A stretch of DNA of 64,000 bases from Thermoanaerobaculales bacterium (GTDB taxonomy: Bacteria; Acidobacteriota; Thermoanaerobaculia; Thermoanaerobaculales; Sulfomarinibacteraceae), in the NCBI GenBank assembly GCA_035358815.1, contig DAOPQC010000003.1, positions 124,001 through 188,000 of the forward strand, written 5' to 3'. The notes beneath the pieces were generated by a model. The model ran no database searches and was not told the origin of the DNA. It saw nothing but the letters and a program-made list of their open reading frames with translations. Below are positions 48,254 through 57,257 of the stretch, piece by piece; position 1 is the first letter of the stretch; the number at the start of each line of letters is the position of its first letter. The translations under genes were made by a program, and so were the position numbers.

Positions 48254-50322
48254 GGCGGGTCGCGGCGCGGCGGCAGCAGGAAGTCGCGCGGCGCGGTGGT
48301 AAAGCGGCGGTAGAGGCCGCGCAGCAGCTCCCTGACCCCGGTCGGCGGCAGCTCGTAAGCGCGGGCCGCGGTGACAAGCGCGAGCAGGAAGCTCACCGAC
48401 AAGTTGAGCACGAACATCACCGCGACGCCGGCGATGCCGCGCAGGAACATCCCCTCCTCGAACCAGCCCCGGCCTAGCGAGGCGGTCGCCAGCGACAACA
48501 CGCCGCTGTTGAGGGTGACGTGGCGGACGTCGAGCGGAAAACCGAGGAAGTGACCGATCGCCGGCGTCATGCCGAGCATGAAGCCGAGCGAGACGTTGGT
48601 CGCCCAGCCGGCGGCGTTGCGCTCGAGCGACTCGCCCCAGCGCGCCATCCGCTCGCGGCCGAGGCGCTCGCCCGCCGGGTGCTGGGCAACCACCAGTGGC
48701 AGCCGGTGGTAGACGCAGAGGTTGTCGAACCAGCCGCCAATCACGCTCGCGAGCCACAGGATAACCCCCGTGAGCGCGGCGTAGAACACGGTCAGGGAGT
48801 TGACCGGGCTCAGGGCCTTGTAAACCTCCGCCGCCTCGGCCTCGGCCAGGAAGGGCCTGCCGAAGAGCAGCGACCAAAGGACGACGAAGACCGCGGACCC
48901 CGCGCCCACGACGAGCAGGTTGCCGAGCACGGCGGCGAGCTGCGAGCGGGTGATCCGGGCCGCGACCTCGGTGATCTCGTCCGCCCGCTCGGCGCCTCGG
49001 CGCTCGCGCACGATGGTCGCCAGCGCCGCCCCGGTCATCGCCGGCTGCTTGGTGGCGAGGACCAGGCCGAAGCGCTGCATCAGCAGGAAGCTCACGGCGT
49101 AGTTGAGGCCGTAGAGGAGCCCGTGGACGAAGTCCGGCGCGGTCCAGCCCGAGATCGCGGTCTTGATCGCCGCGGTGCCCACCGTGAGCAGGCCGCCGCC
49201 GGCGGCCGCCAGCCACATGTGCCGGTACTCGGCGCGGGTGTTCGCGATGTAGTGCTCGCCGGTGCGGCCGGAGCGCTCGACGATGCGGCGCTGCAGCAGG
49301 TGGGTGGTCCACCACAGCAGGTGGCGGACGCTGCGGTCGTCATGGACCGAGCCCGCGAGCCGCGCCAGCAGCCTGTGGAGCGCGGTCGCGGCCTGCCGCT
49401 CGCCCGGCGCGGCCATGACGTCGACCATCAGCTCCATCCGCGCGAGGCACCGCTCGATCACCTCCATTCCGTACACCACGTGCGTGCTCACGCCCTCGCG
49501 CTCGATCCGGTCGTGGATGCCGGCCAGCTCGTCGCGGCAGCGGCCGCACTCCCGCCGCCACGCCTCGGCCTCGGAGCCGAGGTCTTCGCCGGCGAGCCAT
49601 CGCGCGGCCAGCGCCTCGCCGAGCTTCGCGACCCGGTAGAACGGCGACGCCGTCACCTCGCTCTCGCGGCCGCGCTTGCGCAGCTTGGGCGACAGCCCCT
49701 GTGCCTGGGCCCAGGTGGCGAGCAGCCGCAGGCCGTCGGCGAAGGCCCGGCGGAGGCTCTCCCTCGCCCCGCGATGCTCGGTCAGCGCGTGGAGCCGAAA
49801 CAGCCGCTCGAACAGCGGCTCGGGGATCTGGTCGAAGCGCTCGACAGCGGCCTCCGACCGGAACAGGCGGCGCAGCAGCGTGGCGAGATCGCGGTCGTTG
49901 CGGGGCCGCGGCAGCAGCCGGTCCATGACCCGCTCGCCGAGCTCGGCCAGGAAGCCGCGCTCGCTCGGGATGCCGGCATGGGCGAAGGCGTTGGTGGCGT
50001 CGCTGTCCTGGAAGACGCCCGCCACGGCATCCACGTAGCGTCGGCGCAGCTCCTCGTCGGACTCGAGCAGCGCGACCGCGTTCTCGAGCCGGCCTGCCCG
50101 GTGCCGCGACCAGAAGTGCCGGCCGGCCTCGGCCGCCGGAACGTCCCACCCGCTGCGGGCCCACCGTACCAGGTCGACGAAGGCATCGATGCGCTCCGAC
50201 AGCTCTGCGGCGCTCGCGACCGACTCGAGGTGCCGGCGCGCCTCGACGGCGGGCGCGTCGCCCAACGTCACGCCGTCCGGCTCGCGGGGTTGGCGGCCGC
50301 CAGCCTCATCGACCCGCGCCAT
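48244..50322 (-). CDS. Gcr-family (SpecificRecomb) membrane protein
   Basis: About 692 residues. The N-terminal ~380 residues are charged and helical; the C-terminal half has about seven hydrophobic segments (HMWLAAAGGGLLTVGTAAIK; VFYAALTGVILWLASVIGGWF; AGVAVMFVLNLSVSFLLALV). The pattern matches proteins annotated as site-specific recombinase, Gcr family, first named in Neisseria; but the membrane topology makes a recombinase function doubtful. GAGG precedes the ATG, 8 nt after the M23 peptidase gene. The final codons and stop lie in sequence derived from the kinase stub, so the original C-terminus may have been altered. Confidence 0.75.
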   Translation of the reverse strand: MARVDEAGGRQPREPDGVTLGDAPAVEARRHLESVASAAELSERIDAFVDLVRWARSGWDVPAAEAGRHFWSRHRAGRLENAVALLESDEELRRRYVDAVAGVFQDSDATNAFAHAGIPSERGFLAELGERVMDRLLPRPRNDRDLATLLRRLFRSEAAVERFDQIPEPLFERLFRLHALTEHRGARESLRRAFADGLRLLATWAQAQGLSPKLRKRGRESEVTASPFYRVAKLGEALAARWLAGEDLGSEAEAWRRECGRCRDELAGIHDRIEREGVSTHVVYGMEVIERCLARMELMVDVMAAPGERQAATALHRLLARLAGSVHDDRSVRHLLWWTTHLLQRRIVERSGRTGEHYIANTRAEYRHMWLAAAGGGLLTVGTAAIKTAISGWTAPDFVHGLLYGLNYAVSFLLMQRFGLVLATKQPAMTGAALATIVRERRGAERADEITEVAARITRSQLAAVLGNLLVVGAGSAVFVVLWSLLFGRPFLAEAEAAEVYKALSPVNSLTVFYAALTGVILWLASVIGGWFDNLCVYHRLPLVVAQHPAGERLGRERMARWGESLERNAAGWATNVSLGFMLGMTPAIGHFLGFPLDVRHVTLNSGVLSLATASLGRGWFEEGMFLRGIAGVAVMFVLNLSVSFLLALVTAARAYELPPTGVRELLRGLYRRFTTAPRDFLLPPRRDPPIS

Positions 50323-50330
50323 CCGGTTCC

Positions 50331-51710
50331 TCAGCCCACCGGCACCCGGAGCTTGGTCGCCAGGTTGTCGCGCAGCCACTTGGCGTCGAGCCACTCGAGC
50401 GGATCGACCGACTGGCCATGCAGGAACACCTCGAGGTGGAGGTGGTCGCCGCCGGCGAGCCCGGTCGCGCCGCTCGAGCCGACGATCTGGCCCTTGGCCA
50501 CGCGGTCGCCGGCCGCCACCGAGACCGCCGACATGTGGCCGCACAGCGACAGCAGGCCGTAACCGTGGTCGATCACCACCGCGTTGCCGTAGAGGCTCAT
50601 CCAGCCGGCGTAGACGACCTTGCCCGAGTTGGGCGCCGGCACCGGGGACCGCGCGGTCGAGGCGAGGTCGAGCCCGAGGTGGGTCTGGCGGTCGACCTGG
50701 CGGCCGTTGTAGAGGTAGCTCCTGGTCTGGGCGAAGTTGGCCTCGAGCGCGGTGTTGGGCATCTGCAGGAACGGCCCCGACCACAGGAAGGCGGGCTCGC
50801 TCGCGCCGGCGAGGGCCGCGACCTCGGCGAGCTCGGCGCGGCGCAGCTCGCCGTTGATCCGCAGGTACTGGTCGAGCAGCGAGCCGGAGGCGTCGAAGCC
50901 CGGCGTCTGGCTCGCGATCGCCGGCACCACCCGCTCGAGGAAGGCGTCGCTCACCTCGATGGTGTCGGTGCGCGGCGGCATCGGTTTGAAGAGGTCGAGG
51001 AAGGGCTGCTCGGCGCGGTTGCCGGCGTCGTCCTCGGCGAACAGCCGGACCTGCGACGGGTCGGCGACGTTCCAGGGCAGGGCGTAGAGCACGAAGCGGT
51101 CGCCGCCGCCACCGCCCGGCAGCTGCGAGCCCGGCGAGACGAGGTCGCCGGCGCGGACCCCGGAGCGGGCCGCGGTCTCGCCGACCCGGTAGACCACCGC
51201 CCCGCTGCCGCCCTGGCGGGCGTAGTGCTGGGACGAGATGAGCTCGAGCCGCGGCGGCCGCCGCCGCACCGCGAGCGCCCGCTCGAGGACGACCGGCTCC
51301 GGGCTGCGCAGCAAGCCGGCCGGCCGCTCCGCCACCGCCCGCAGCACCACGTCGCCCTCCTGCAACCACGGGAAGGCCTCGGTGCCGACCGTGCCCTCGA
51401 GCGCCGCCTCGGCGGTGCCGCCGCCGATGAACGGCAGGCCGAGCCCGCCCTCGAGGCGCCGCTCGGCGAGGACCTCGGTGCGCGCGCCCTGGGACAGCTC
51501 GAGGCGGATCGCGCCCAGCCCTCGCCCAGGCGCGCTGAACGTGGCGGTCACCAGGTTGGACCTCCCCACCGCCGGCCACTCGGTCTCCAGGCTGATTGCC
51601 GGCTTCGGGCCGACCCGCAGCGCGAGCCACAGCCCGACGACGAGCAGCGCCGGCACAACCAGCAGCAGCACGACCGGGATCTTCCGAGAGCTCTTCGGCT
51701 TGACGACCAT
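50331..51710 (-). CDS. M23-family (LytM) metallopeptidase with PDZ-like N-terminal part
   Basis: 459 residues. An N-terminal membrane anchor (IPVVLLLVVPALLVVGLWLAL) is followed by ~290 residues of periplasmic beta-rich sequence, then the lysostaphin-type domain: HLGLDLA (first His and Asp ligands), HGYGLLSLCGHMS and HLHLEVF (last His pair). All four expected zinc/catalytic residues are present, so it should be an active murein endopeptidase. GGAGGAAG precedes the ATG. It is co-transcribed with the Gcr-like gene. Confidence 0.92.
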   Translation of the reverse strand: MVVKPKSSRKIPVVLLLVVPALLVVGLWLALRVGPKPAISLETEWPAVGRSNLVTATFSAPGRGLGAIRLELSQGARTEVLAERRLEGGLGLPFIGGGTAEAALEGTVGTEAFPWLQEGDVVLRAVAERPAGLLRSPEPVVLERALAVRRRPPRLELISSQHYARQGGSGAVVYRVGETAARSGVRAGDLVSPGSQLPGGGGGDRFVLYALPWNVADPSQVRLFAEDDAGNRAEQPFLDLFKPMPPRTDTIEVSDAFLERVVPAIASQTPGFDASGSLLDQYLRINGELRRAELAEVAALAGASEPAFLWSGPFLQMPNTALEANFAQTRSYLYNGRQVDRQTHLGLDLASTARSPVPAPNSGKVVYAGWMSLYGNAVVIDHGYGLLSLCGHMSAVSVAAGDRVAKGQIVGSSGATGLAGGDHLHLEVFLHGQSVDPLEWLDAKWLRDNLATKLRVPVG

Positions 51711-51880
51711 GCGGCTTCCTCCACCGTCACGCGGACCGGGCCGAGAGGATATCGCATCTCGCCGGGATCGCGGCCCTCCCGCGGCCCCGGACAGAACCGG
51801 CGCCGCCGGAAGCGCGTATCGTTGAGGTGACGAGCGGCGGGACGGGGGAACCGCACGGCCGCGCCGCCGGAGGGACACCG

Positions 51881-52807
51881 ATGACCGATCAGGAGACCAG
51901 GGCGATCCTCACGATCTGCCTGATGGCAGCGGCCGCCGACGGGCGCACCGACGACCGGGAAGGCGAGGCGGTCGACCGCGCCCTCGCGTCGCTCGCACGC
52001 GACAGCGGCGTCGACCTGCAGGCGATCCACGACGATGTGCGGCTCGGCCGGGTTTCGGTCGAGCAGGCGGCGGCGGCCATCGGATCGCCGGACCTGCGCA
52101 GGCTCACCTGGGAAACGGCGGTCGGTGTGTGCGACGCCGACGAGGCGCGCAGCGCAGCCGAGAGCGAGCTCCTCGACCGGCTGCGGCGCGGGCTCGGCCT
52201 CGAGCAGAGCGCCGTCGAGCCATTCCAGTCGCAGGCGGACTCGCTCGCCGCCGAGCCGGTCGTCGATCTTGCGCCGGCCCCTTCCGCCGGCACCGCCGAG
52301 CTGGACCGGATGATCCTCAACTACTCGATCCTGAACGGCGCGCTCGAGCTGCTGCCGCAGACGCTGGCCACCCTCGCGATCATCCCGCTGCAGATGAAGA
52401 TGGTGTACAGGGTCGGGAAGGCGCACGGCTTCGAGCTCGACCGCGGCCACATCAAGGACTTCCTGGCCACGGTCGGCGTCGGCCTGAGCTCCCAGTACCT
52501 CGAGCGCTTCGGACGCCGGCTGGCCGGGGGCTTGCTCGGCACGCTCGGCGGCGGGCTCGGCCGCCGGCTCGGCTCGGCCGCGGCCGGCTCCGCCATCTCG
52601 TTCGCCACCACCTACGCCCTCGGCCACGTCGCGATGCGCTACTACGCGGGCGGGCGGACCCTCGACGCGGGGCGGCTCAAGGAGGCCTTCAACTCGCTGC
52701 TCGGCGAGGCGAGGTCGCTCGAGCAGCGCTACCTGCCCCAGATCCGGGAGCGCGCCCGCACCATCGACACCACCGCCCTGCTCGACTTGGTGCGCCGTCC
52801 GGTGTGA
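51881..52807 (+). CDS. TerB-like / DUF697-like protein
   Basis: 308 residues from the ATG with GGAGGG 8 nt upstream. Residues ~5-100 match the TerB (tellurite-resistance-like) helical pattern (ILTICLMAAAADGRTDDREGEAV; AVGVCDADEARSAAESELLDRL). The C-terminal half (YSILNGALELLPQTLATLAIIPLQMKMVYRVGKAHG) resembles DUF697-like membrane-associated domains, with two hydrophobic glycine-rich helices. It has a role in membrane stress in other bacteria but no defined activity. It is divergent from the M23 gene. Confidence 0.75.
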   Translation: MTDQETRAILTICLMAAAADGRTDDREGEAVDRALASLARDSGVDLQAIHDDVRLGRVSVEQAAAAIGSPDLRRLTWETAVGVCDADEARSAAESELLDRLRRGLGLEQSAVEPFQSQADSLAAEPVVDLAPAPSAGTAELDRMILNYSILNGALELLPQTLATLAIIPLQMKMVYRVGKAHGFELDRGHIKDFLATVGVGLSSQYLERFGRRLAGGLLGTLGGGLGRRLGSAAAGSAISFATTYALGHVAMRYYAGGRTLDAGRLKEAFNSLLGEARSLEQRYLPQIRERARTIDTTALLDLVRRPV

Positions 52808-52850
52808 ACCAACCAGGCGTTCAGGGCTCGGCTCCCCGTCACTTCGTGCC

Positions 52851-52993
52851 CGATCCCGTTCCCGTCCCCGTTCCCGGGACGACGGGCCGCGCTCGGCCGA
52901 CCGTCAACGCGGGCGCTCGAGAAGGACGGCGCTGCCCTGCCCCGTCATGTCCGATTCGGGTGCGGGAGCGGGAAGGGGAACGGGAACGAATCG
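52851..52993. repeat. Inverted repeat of GTTCCC-like hexamers
   Basis: Arm 1 (52851-52876) is a tandem of CCCGTT-like hexamers reading plus; arm 2 (52963-52993) is the same kind of tandem in inverse orientation (GGGAACGGGAACG), each flanked by CGAT or ATCG. The element fills the gap between the TerB-like and CurA-like genes, which converge. It looks like a REP/MITE-type dispersed repeat or an unusual bidirectional terminator. Confidence 0.55.
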
Positions 52994-53014
52994 CAGCAGC
53001 CTCGCGAGCCTGGG

Positions 53015-54025
53015 TCAGCTCACCTTGAGCAGCTGCTTGCCCCGGTTCTCCCCGGTGAACAGCCGACGCAAGGTGCGCGGGGCGTTCTCGAGACCCTCCT
53101 GGATGTCGACCTGGACCTTGATCTCGCCGGCCTCCACCCAGCGGCCGAGCTCGGCGACCGCCTCGCCGGCTCGATCGAGGAAGTCGAGGACGAGGAAGCC
53201 CTCCATGCGGCCACGCTGCAGCAGCAGGTTGAGGTAGTGGCTCGGCCCCGGAGCGAGCTCGCTGCGGTTGTAGTCCGCGATCGCGCCGCACACCACGACC
53301 CGGCCGTGAAAGGCGAGCCGGGCCAGCGCGGCGTCGAGAACCTCGCCGCCGACGTTGTCGAAGTAGACATCGACGCCGTCCGGGCAGAGCGCGGCCAGCC
53401 GCGCCGCGACGTCCTCGTTGCGGTAGTCGATGGCGGCGTCGAAGCGGGCCTCGTCGACCAGCCAGCGGCACTTGTCCGGACCGCCGGCGATCCCGACCAC
53501 CCGGCAGCCCTTGAGGCGGGCGATCTGTCCGGCCACCGAGCCGGTCGCGCCGGCGGCGGCCGAGACGACCACGGTCTCCCCCGCCTGCGGCCGGCCAATC
53601 TCGAGCAGGCCGAAGTAGGCGGTCAGCCCGGTGATGCCGAGGACGCTCATCGCGATCGGGATCGGGACGCCGTCGGGCACCACGCTGAGCCGGGCCGAGC
53701 CGCCGTCGAGCAGCGCATAGTCCTGCCAGCCGAGCTGACCCTGCACGAGCTGGCCCACGGCGTAGGCGGGGTGCCGTGACTCGACCACCCTGCCGACCCC
53801 GAACGAGCGCATCACCTCACCGATCGCCACCGCCGGCAGGTAGGTGTCGCGCGCCATCCAGCCGCGCTGGGTCGGGTCGCACGAGAGGTAGAGGGTGCGG
53901 ACGAGCAGCTGCCCGTCCGCCGCGACCTCCGGCGCCGGCTCCTCGATCCAGCGGAAGTGCCCGTCGCCCACCATTCCCTCGGGCCGCGCTGCCAGTCGCC
54001 ACTGCCGGTTGATCCTCGTCTCCAT
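53015..54025 (-). CDS. CurA-like NADP-dependent medium-chain reductase
   Basis: 336 residues of the medium-chain dehydrogenase/reductase superfamily, leukotriene B4 dehydrogenase/CurA group. The N-terminus has PDGTQ-like catalytic-domain strands, the Rossmann loop is VVSAAAGATGSVAGQIARLKG, and VDVYFDNVGGEVLDAAL and FHGRVVVCGAIADYN are family signatures. These enzymes reduce alpha,beta-unsaturated ketones and aldehydes with NADPH and need no zinc. It is cytosolic. It is divergent from the TonB receptor gene. Confidence 0.93.
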   Translation of the reverse strand: METRINRQWRLAARPEGMVGDGHFRWIEEPAPEVAADGQLLVRTLYLSCDPTQRGWMARDTYLPAVAIGEVMRSFGVGRVVESRHPAYAVGQLVQGQLGWQDYALLDGGSARLSVVPDGVPIPIAMSVLGITGLTAYFGLLEIGRPQAGETVVVSAAAGATGSVAGQIARLKGCRVVGIAGGPDKCRWLVDEARFDAAIDYRNEDVAARLAALCPDGVDVYFDNVGGEVLDAALARLAFHGRVVVCGAIADYNRSELAPGPSHYLNLLLQRGRMEGFLVLDFLDRAGEAVAELGRWVEAGEIKVQVDIQEGLENAPRTLRRLFTGENRGKQLLKVS

Positions 54026-54141
54026 GCCAGCCTCCCTCGACTACAACTCCTCGCACTTGCCACCCTCGCCGGACTCCGGGAATACCGGCGGAGATCGGAT
54101 GCACACGGGATAGCGTCGTCAACCCGAGCGGCATTCCAGAC

Positions 54142-54147
54142 TAGAAT
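54142..54147 (+). promoter_or_regulatory. Possible -10 box of the TonB-receptor gene
   Basis: TAGAAT lies 28 nt before the proposed start at 54176, giving a ~22-nt leader. No clear -35 box is visible. Confidence 0.3.
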
Positions 54148-54175
54148 CCACGGTGGAGAATCCCAAGGAGGCGTT

Positions 54176-57082
54176 ATCTCCCGGGTACCACAGGAGGCCA
54201 TCACCGCTCTGCTCGTGGTCGTGATGGTCACGTTCGGAGCCGCACCTGTCATCGCGCAGCACGCCACGACCGGGACGCTGGCCGGCGCGGTTGTCGGCGC
54301 GGACGGCGCCCCGGTCGCCGGAGCGACCGTCCAGCTGATCTCGAAGCAGGGTGCCAGCTCCGTGACGACCGACGCCGACGGCCGTTTTCTCCTACCCCAC
54401 CTGACCCCTGCCCGGTACGACGTGCGCGTCGAGCACCAGGGCTTCCGGCCGGCGGAGCTCGTGGCGGTCGACGTCCAGCTCGGTCAGCGGGCCGAGATCG
54501 CGGTGACGCTGTCGCCCGGTGCGTTCACGGACACCGTCGAGGTGTCTGCCGCCGCCCCCCTCCTCGACCTGCGGTCGACCAGCGTCGGGCTCATCGTGGA
54601 CCAGGAGCTGACCTCTCGGATCCCGGTCGGCCGCCGCCTCGCCGACACCTTCTACCTCGCGCCGGGGGCGTCATCGTCGACCGGCGCCGGCGCCACCAAC
54701 CCATCGATCTCCGGGGCGAGCGGCCTGGAGAACCAGTACGTGGTCGATGGCGTCAACCTCACCAACTCCCGGTATGGCGCGTTCGGCGTCTTCTCCAACG
54801 ACTACGGCCCGCTCGGCAACGGCGTCACGACCGAGTTCATCGAGGAGCTGCAGGTCCGCAGCGCCGGCGCCGAGGCCGAGCTCGAGCAGTCGACCGGCGG
54901 CATGGTCACGGCCGTCACCCGCAGCGGGACCAACGATTTCGCCGGCAGCGCCTTCGCCTACCTCACGCCAGCGCAGCTCGAGGGCGAGCGGCGGCAGCTG
55001 GAGCTGACCGATGGGGCGGTCAACACCGTCGGCGAGTCGTCCAGCGAGCTCGGCTTCACCGTCGGCGGGCGGATCGTCCGCGACCGGGTCTTCTACTTCG
55101 CCGCCGCGAGCCGTGTCGCCGACACCACCACCTTCGTCGCCCCCGAGGGCTTCCCGCTCGAGGCGCTCGGAGAGGTCGACCGCGACCGGGAGGGGATCGC
55201 CTACGCGGGCAAGCTGACGGTGCTGCTCGGCACCGGGCACCGGCTCGAGCTGTCGGCCTTCGGCGACCCGACGACCGGCGACACCGGGCCGCAGTCGGCC
55301 GCCGCGATGCTCTATGACAGCACCAGCGCCTTCAGCGGCCTCGACTTCGGCAGCCACAACCAGGGGCTCCTCTACCAGGGAGTGGTGAGCCAGGGATGGC
55401 TGATCGACGCGTCACTGGCACACGCCGCCAGCGACCTCGGCGAGACGGTGTCGGTCGACCAGTGGCAGGTCGTCGATGAGACCGTCACTCCCCCGACGAC
55501 CGTCGGCGGCAAGGGCCGCTACGAGGGGCAAAACGACGGTGACAGCTTGCAGCTGCGCGCCGGCTCGACCCACCTCTGGGGGCGCCACGAGCTGCGCTAC
55601 GGATTGAACGCCGAGGACGTCGGCTCGGAGTCGACACGGGACATCACCGGTCCCACGTTCCTGCTGTCCGACGGCACCCGGACCGCGAGCGGCGCGATGG
55701 TGACGATCCTGGCGGACCCGCAGTACGGGCTGATCTACCGGGTCAACCGATCGGAGCTGACGAGCGACCGCAGCAGCTCGGCGACCAACCTCGGGTTCTT
55801 CGTGCAGGATCGCGTCACCGCGGCCGCGGGCCTGACGGTGTCGGCGGGGATCCGCTACGAGCGACAGCGGCTCGAAGGCGACAGCGTCGGCGTCACCTTC
55901 GACGACAACTGGGCGCCCCGGCTCGGGCTGGTGTGGGACCCGAGCGGCAGGGGCCGGGCCAAGCTCTACGGCAGCGCCGGCGTCTTCTTCGCCAAGGTCC
56001 CCAACAACATGGCGATGTCGCTGCTCGGGACCAGCGGTCGGGTGCGGCGCGCCGACTACTTCGACCCGGGCCTGACCGACCCGGTGCCGGAAGGCGTGGA
56101 GGCCCTCGGCACGACTCGCCACCTGATCCTCTCCGGCACCGAGCCTGCCGAGGTCGACCCCTCGGCCGCGCTGACCTACACCCGGGAGCTGTCGCTCGGC
56201 GGGGACCTCTCGCTGGGCAGCGACCTCACCCTCGGCGTCCAGCTCCTCCACCGCGACATGCCGCGGGTCCTCGAGGACGTCAACAACGCGGCCCTGGTGC
56301 TGTACTACCTCGACGACGAGAACGTCGAGTACGCGGTGACCAACCCGCGCGACGGCCACCCGGCGACGGTGGACGGCGTCGGGGCCTTCGTTGACCCCCT
56401 CCATCGCTTCGACGCGGTGACCTTGACCGTGTCGAAGCGCCTCGCGAACCGGTGGTCGCTGCTCGGGTCGTACCGGTGGTCGCGGTTGTGGGGCAACTAC
56501 GAGGGCTTCTACCGCAGCGAGACCGACCAGCCCAGCCCGACGATCACCTCGATCTTCGACTTCCCACCCGACGACCCCAGCTACACCGAGATCGGCGTCC
56601 CCGAGTACGGCTTCCGCGGCGACATCCGGCATCTCGCGGAGGGGGACCTGCTGCCCAACGACCGGACCCACCAGGTCAAGCTCCACGGCGTCTACCTGTT
56701 CGACGTGGGTCTCGGCCTCGGCGCCTCGCTGCTCGCCGGCTCCGGGCGGCCGCTGACCCCGATGGCGGCAAGCCCGGTCTACGACCGCGCCGGCGAGATC
56801 CCCGAGGCCCCGCGGGCGAGCGGCATCGTCACCGAGGACGGCTTCGCGAGCCGGACGCCGCTGGAGTGGGCGCTCGACGTGCATGCCGACTACCCGCTCG
56901 CTCTCGGCCGCGGCCGGCTCGTGCTGCAGGCCGACGTGTTCAACGTGTTCGACCACCAGGGAGTGCTGGCCTACGACCAGAACACCGAGGATGCCTTCGG
57001 GGTCCCCAATCCCGACTTCGGCCGAAGGACCAGCTACCAGCCGCCCCGGCGGATCCGGCTCGCGGTCCGCTATGAGTTCTAG
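54176..57082 (+). CDS. TonB-dependent Oar-like receptor with regulatory-domain plug
   Basis: About 968 residues. The N-terminal signal peptide (ALLVVVMVTFGAAPVIAQ) is followed by a carboxypeptidase-regulatory-like beta-sandwich (TLAGAVVGADGAPVAGATVQL), the plug domain (ENQYVVDGVNLTNSRYG; EFIEELQVRSAGAEAE) and a C-terminal barrel ending PRRIRLAVRYEF with the aromatic terminal residue. Such outer-membrane proteins are abundant in Acidobacteriota and Myxococcota. Start: AAGGAGG at 54165-54171 precedes an in-frame ATC; no ATG, GTG or TTG stands at a proper distance in this frame. An ATC start or a sequencing error (ATG expected) is inferred. Confidence 0.9.
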   Translation: MSRVPQEAITALLVVVMVTFGAAPVIAQHATTGTLAGAVVGADGAPVAGATVQLISKQGASSVTTDADGRFLLPHLTPARYDVRVEHQGFRPAELVAVDVQLGQRAEIAVTLSPGAFTDTVEVSAAAPLLDLRSTSVGLIVDQELTSRIPVGRRLADTFYLAPGASSSTGAGATNPSISGASGLENQYVVDGVNLTNSRYGAFGVFSNDYGPLGNGVTTEFIEELQVRSAGAEAELEQSTGGMVTAVTRSGTNDFAGSAFAYLTPAQLEGERRQLELTDGAVNTVGESSSELGFTVGGRIVRDRVFYFAAASRVADTTTFVAPEGFPLEALGEVDRDREGIAYAGKLTVLLGTGHRLELSAFGDPTTGDTGPQSAAAMLYDSTSAFSGLDFGSHNQGLLYQGVVSQGWLIDASLAHAASDLGETVSVDQWQVVDETVTPPTTVGGKGRYEGQNDGDSLQLRAGSTHLWGRHELRYGLNAEDVGSESTRDITGPTFLLSDGTRTASGAMVTILADPQYGLIYRVNRSELTSDRSSSATNLGFFVQDRVTAAAGLTVSAGIRYERQRLEGDSVGVTFDDNWAPRLGLVWDPSGRGRAKLYGSAGVFFAKVPNNMAMSLLGTSGRVRRADYFDPGLTDPVPEGVEALGTTRHLILSGTEPAEVDPSAALTYTRELSLGGDLSLGSDLTLGVQLLHRDMPRVLEDVNNAALVLYYLDDENVEYAVTNPRDGHPATVDGVGAFVDPLHRFDAVTLTVSKRLANRWSLLGSYRWSRLWGNYEGFYRSETDQPSPTITSIFDFPPDDPSYTEIGVPEYGFRGDIRHLAEGDLLPNDRTHQVKLHGVYLFDVGLGLGASLLAGSGRPLTPMAASPVYDRAGEIPEAPRASGIVTEDGFASRTPLEWALDVHADYPLALGRGRLVLQADVFNVFDHQGVLAYDQNTEDAFGVPNPDFGRRTSYQPPRRIRLAVRYEF

Positions 57083-57163
57083 GTCGCGTCTCTCGTCGTC
57101 CCCGGCCTGGACGTCAGGCCGGCCTCGACGCCAATGCCCCGGGTCCGATGAGAAACGCGACCT
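57081..57163 (+). terminator. Nested inverted repeats after the TonB-receptor gene
   Basis: Outer arms 57081-57094 and 57150-57163 pair at 13 of 14 positions (AGGTCGCGT-TCTC type); between them is a GGCCTG-N5-CAGGCC hairpin at 57104-57120. The first arm touches the stop codon. It is probably a transcription-termination or mRNA-stabilising structure. Confidence 0.45.
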
Positions 57164-57257
57164 GAAGGAAGTAGGGGCACGATGGGCGTGACGCGCCGAT
57201 CCGAACGCCTGACGCGAGCCGCCACGCCGTCGTGTCGCCGCCGCTTCTTGGTGACGG

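Noticed and set aside
50322..51630. Upstream extension of the Gcr-family protein to over 1100 residues
   Set aside because: The extension is an out-of-frame shadow of the M23 peptidase gene on the same strand; the ATG at 50322 has GAGG just upstream.
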